DNA of 64,000 nt, taken from positions 2,232,001 through 2,296,000 of the forward strand of contig CATIUR010000011.1 in assembly GCA_949592205.1 (NCBI GenBank), written 5' to 3'. The translations under genes were made by a program, and so were the position numbers. Origin of the DNA: Helichrysum umbraculigerum (taxonomy: Eukaryota; Streptophyta; Magnoliopsida; Asterales; Asteraceae). Shown one piece after another: positions 63,532 to 64,000 of this stretch; position 1 is the first letter of the stretch, and each line of letters begins with the position of its first letter. Under the pieces are notes generated by a model, which did no database searches, was not told the DNA's origin, and was given only the letters and a program-made list of their open reading frames with translations.

Positions 63532-64000
63532 GATAGAAACTTGGAACACTTGAAGATTCAACTAGCTGATATAAAGTTGGCTACTGATAATTTTGACAAA
63601 ACATACTTTATTGGGTCAGGCGGATATGGTATGGTTTATAAAGCAGAGCTTGATCATTTTGATATGAATAGTCTGTCTGAGATTGAAGGGAAGAATAAAT
63701 GCAAATTTCCAAAAATACACAGTACTGTAGCTATAAAACGCATCATTAGTAGAGCAGATGGGCAAGGAGAACAGAGTTTTTTTTCAGAAATTGACTTGCT
63801 TAGTCGATGTAAGCATCCAAACATAGTCTCTCTTCTTGGGTTTTGTGATGAAGGTCCTGAACGGATCCTTGTTTATGAACATATTCCTAATGGAAGTCTT
63901 GACGATTATTTGGGAAGCACTGATAAGATGACTATATTTAGTTGGGTGGAACGTATAAAAATGTCTCTTGATATTGCAAATGGGTTAAACTACCTACACA
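63532..64000 (+). CDS. Kinase exon, unit 9 (cut by window end)
   Basis: First 469 bp of the exon, eight T, open to the window edge. One change, Cys for Gly in KNKGKFP between the glycine loop and the Lys. Whether it is intact further on is unknown. Confidence 0.75.

Overview
The window is nuclear DNA of a flowering plant. It is AT-rich and crowded with LTR retrotransposons, Helitron, CACTA, MULE, hAT and PIF/Harbinger-type pieces, with split gene fragments that keep GT/AG introns and a tandem array of receptor-like kinase exons. The kinase family and the style of the Ty3/gypsy LTRs resemble what is common in Asteraceae; that assignment is from memory and only moderately secure.

Layout. 1-3.4 kb: no recognisable gene, ending in a Helitron-type 3' terminus. 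3.4-21.3 kb: a decayed Tat/Retand-like Ty3/gypsy element on the minus strand (gag, RT and integrase remnants, primer-binding site, one about 2-kb LTR). A young, apparently intact 9.0-kb chromovirus-like (Tekay-type) retrotransposon is nested in it (4242-13284), with near-identical 2.1-kb LTRs, a 5-bp target duplication, PBS, PPT and an uninterrupted 1,560-codon gag-pol frame. A fold-back MITE sits in a (TA)n tract beside it. 21.4-23.7 kb: a hAT-like inverted-repeat element and a field of CACATGTG palindromes. 23.9-30.1 kb: a complete minus-strand Helitron, without visible Rep/helicase, carrying intron-containing fragments of an RPA-type OB-fold gene and a class-3 (diacylglycerol-type) lipase gene. 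30.6-32.6 kb: a PIF/Harbinger MITE and a hAT-type MITE with telomere-like repeats inside. 33.4-36.8 kb: a Tekay-type LTR without internal region. 36.8-42.5 kb: debris, namely a DM13/DOMON/cytochrome b561 gene fragment, a MULE MITE with 9-bp target duplication, an Ulp1-protease fragment, and a LINE ORF1 remnant lying between two CACTA-like termini. 42.6-64 kb: at least nine head-to-tail units of about 2.46-2.49 kb, each with one kinase exon.

The two most interesting signals are these. First, the kinase array: each unit has a 1,008-bp exon encoding a whole kinase domain, preceded by a 3' splice site and followed by a GTAAGT donor, phase 0 at both ends, with no ATG before the glycine loop. Exon-to-exon splicing of neighbouring units would stay in frame and give a multi-kinase protein. 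Three units (4, 5 and 6) are fully intact, the truncated unit 9 is open to the window end, and five carry a poly-T length shift or a nonsense codon. Second, hairpins: several arrays of short inverted repeats have constant loops but changing, mutually complementary arms (3460-3764; 34535-34683), and three different LTRs carry mid-LTR clusters of hairpins whose arms share a GCGA...TCGC core.

No functional single-copy host gene is complete here. Apart from the Tekay-type polyprotein and the intact kinase exons, all coding sequence seen is broken or partial. No tRNA, rRNA or CRISPR array was found.
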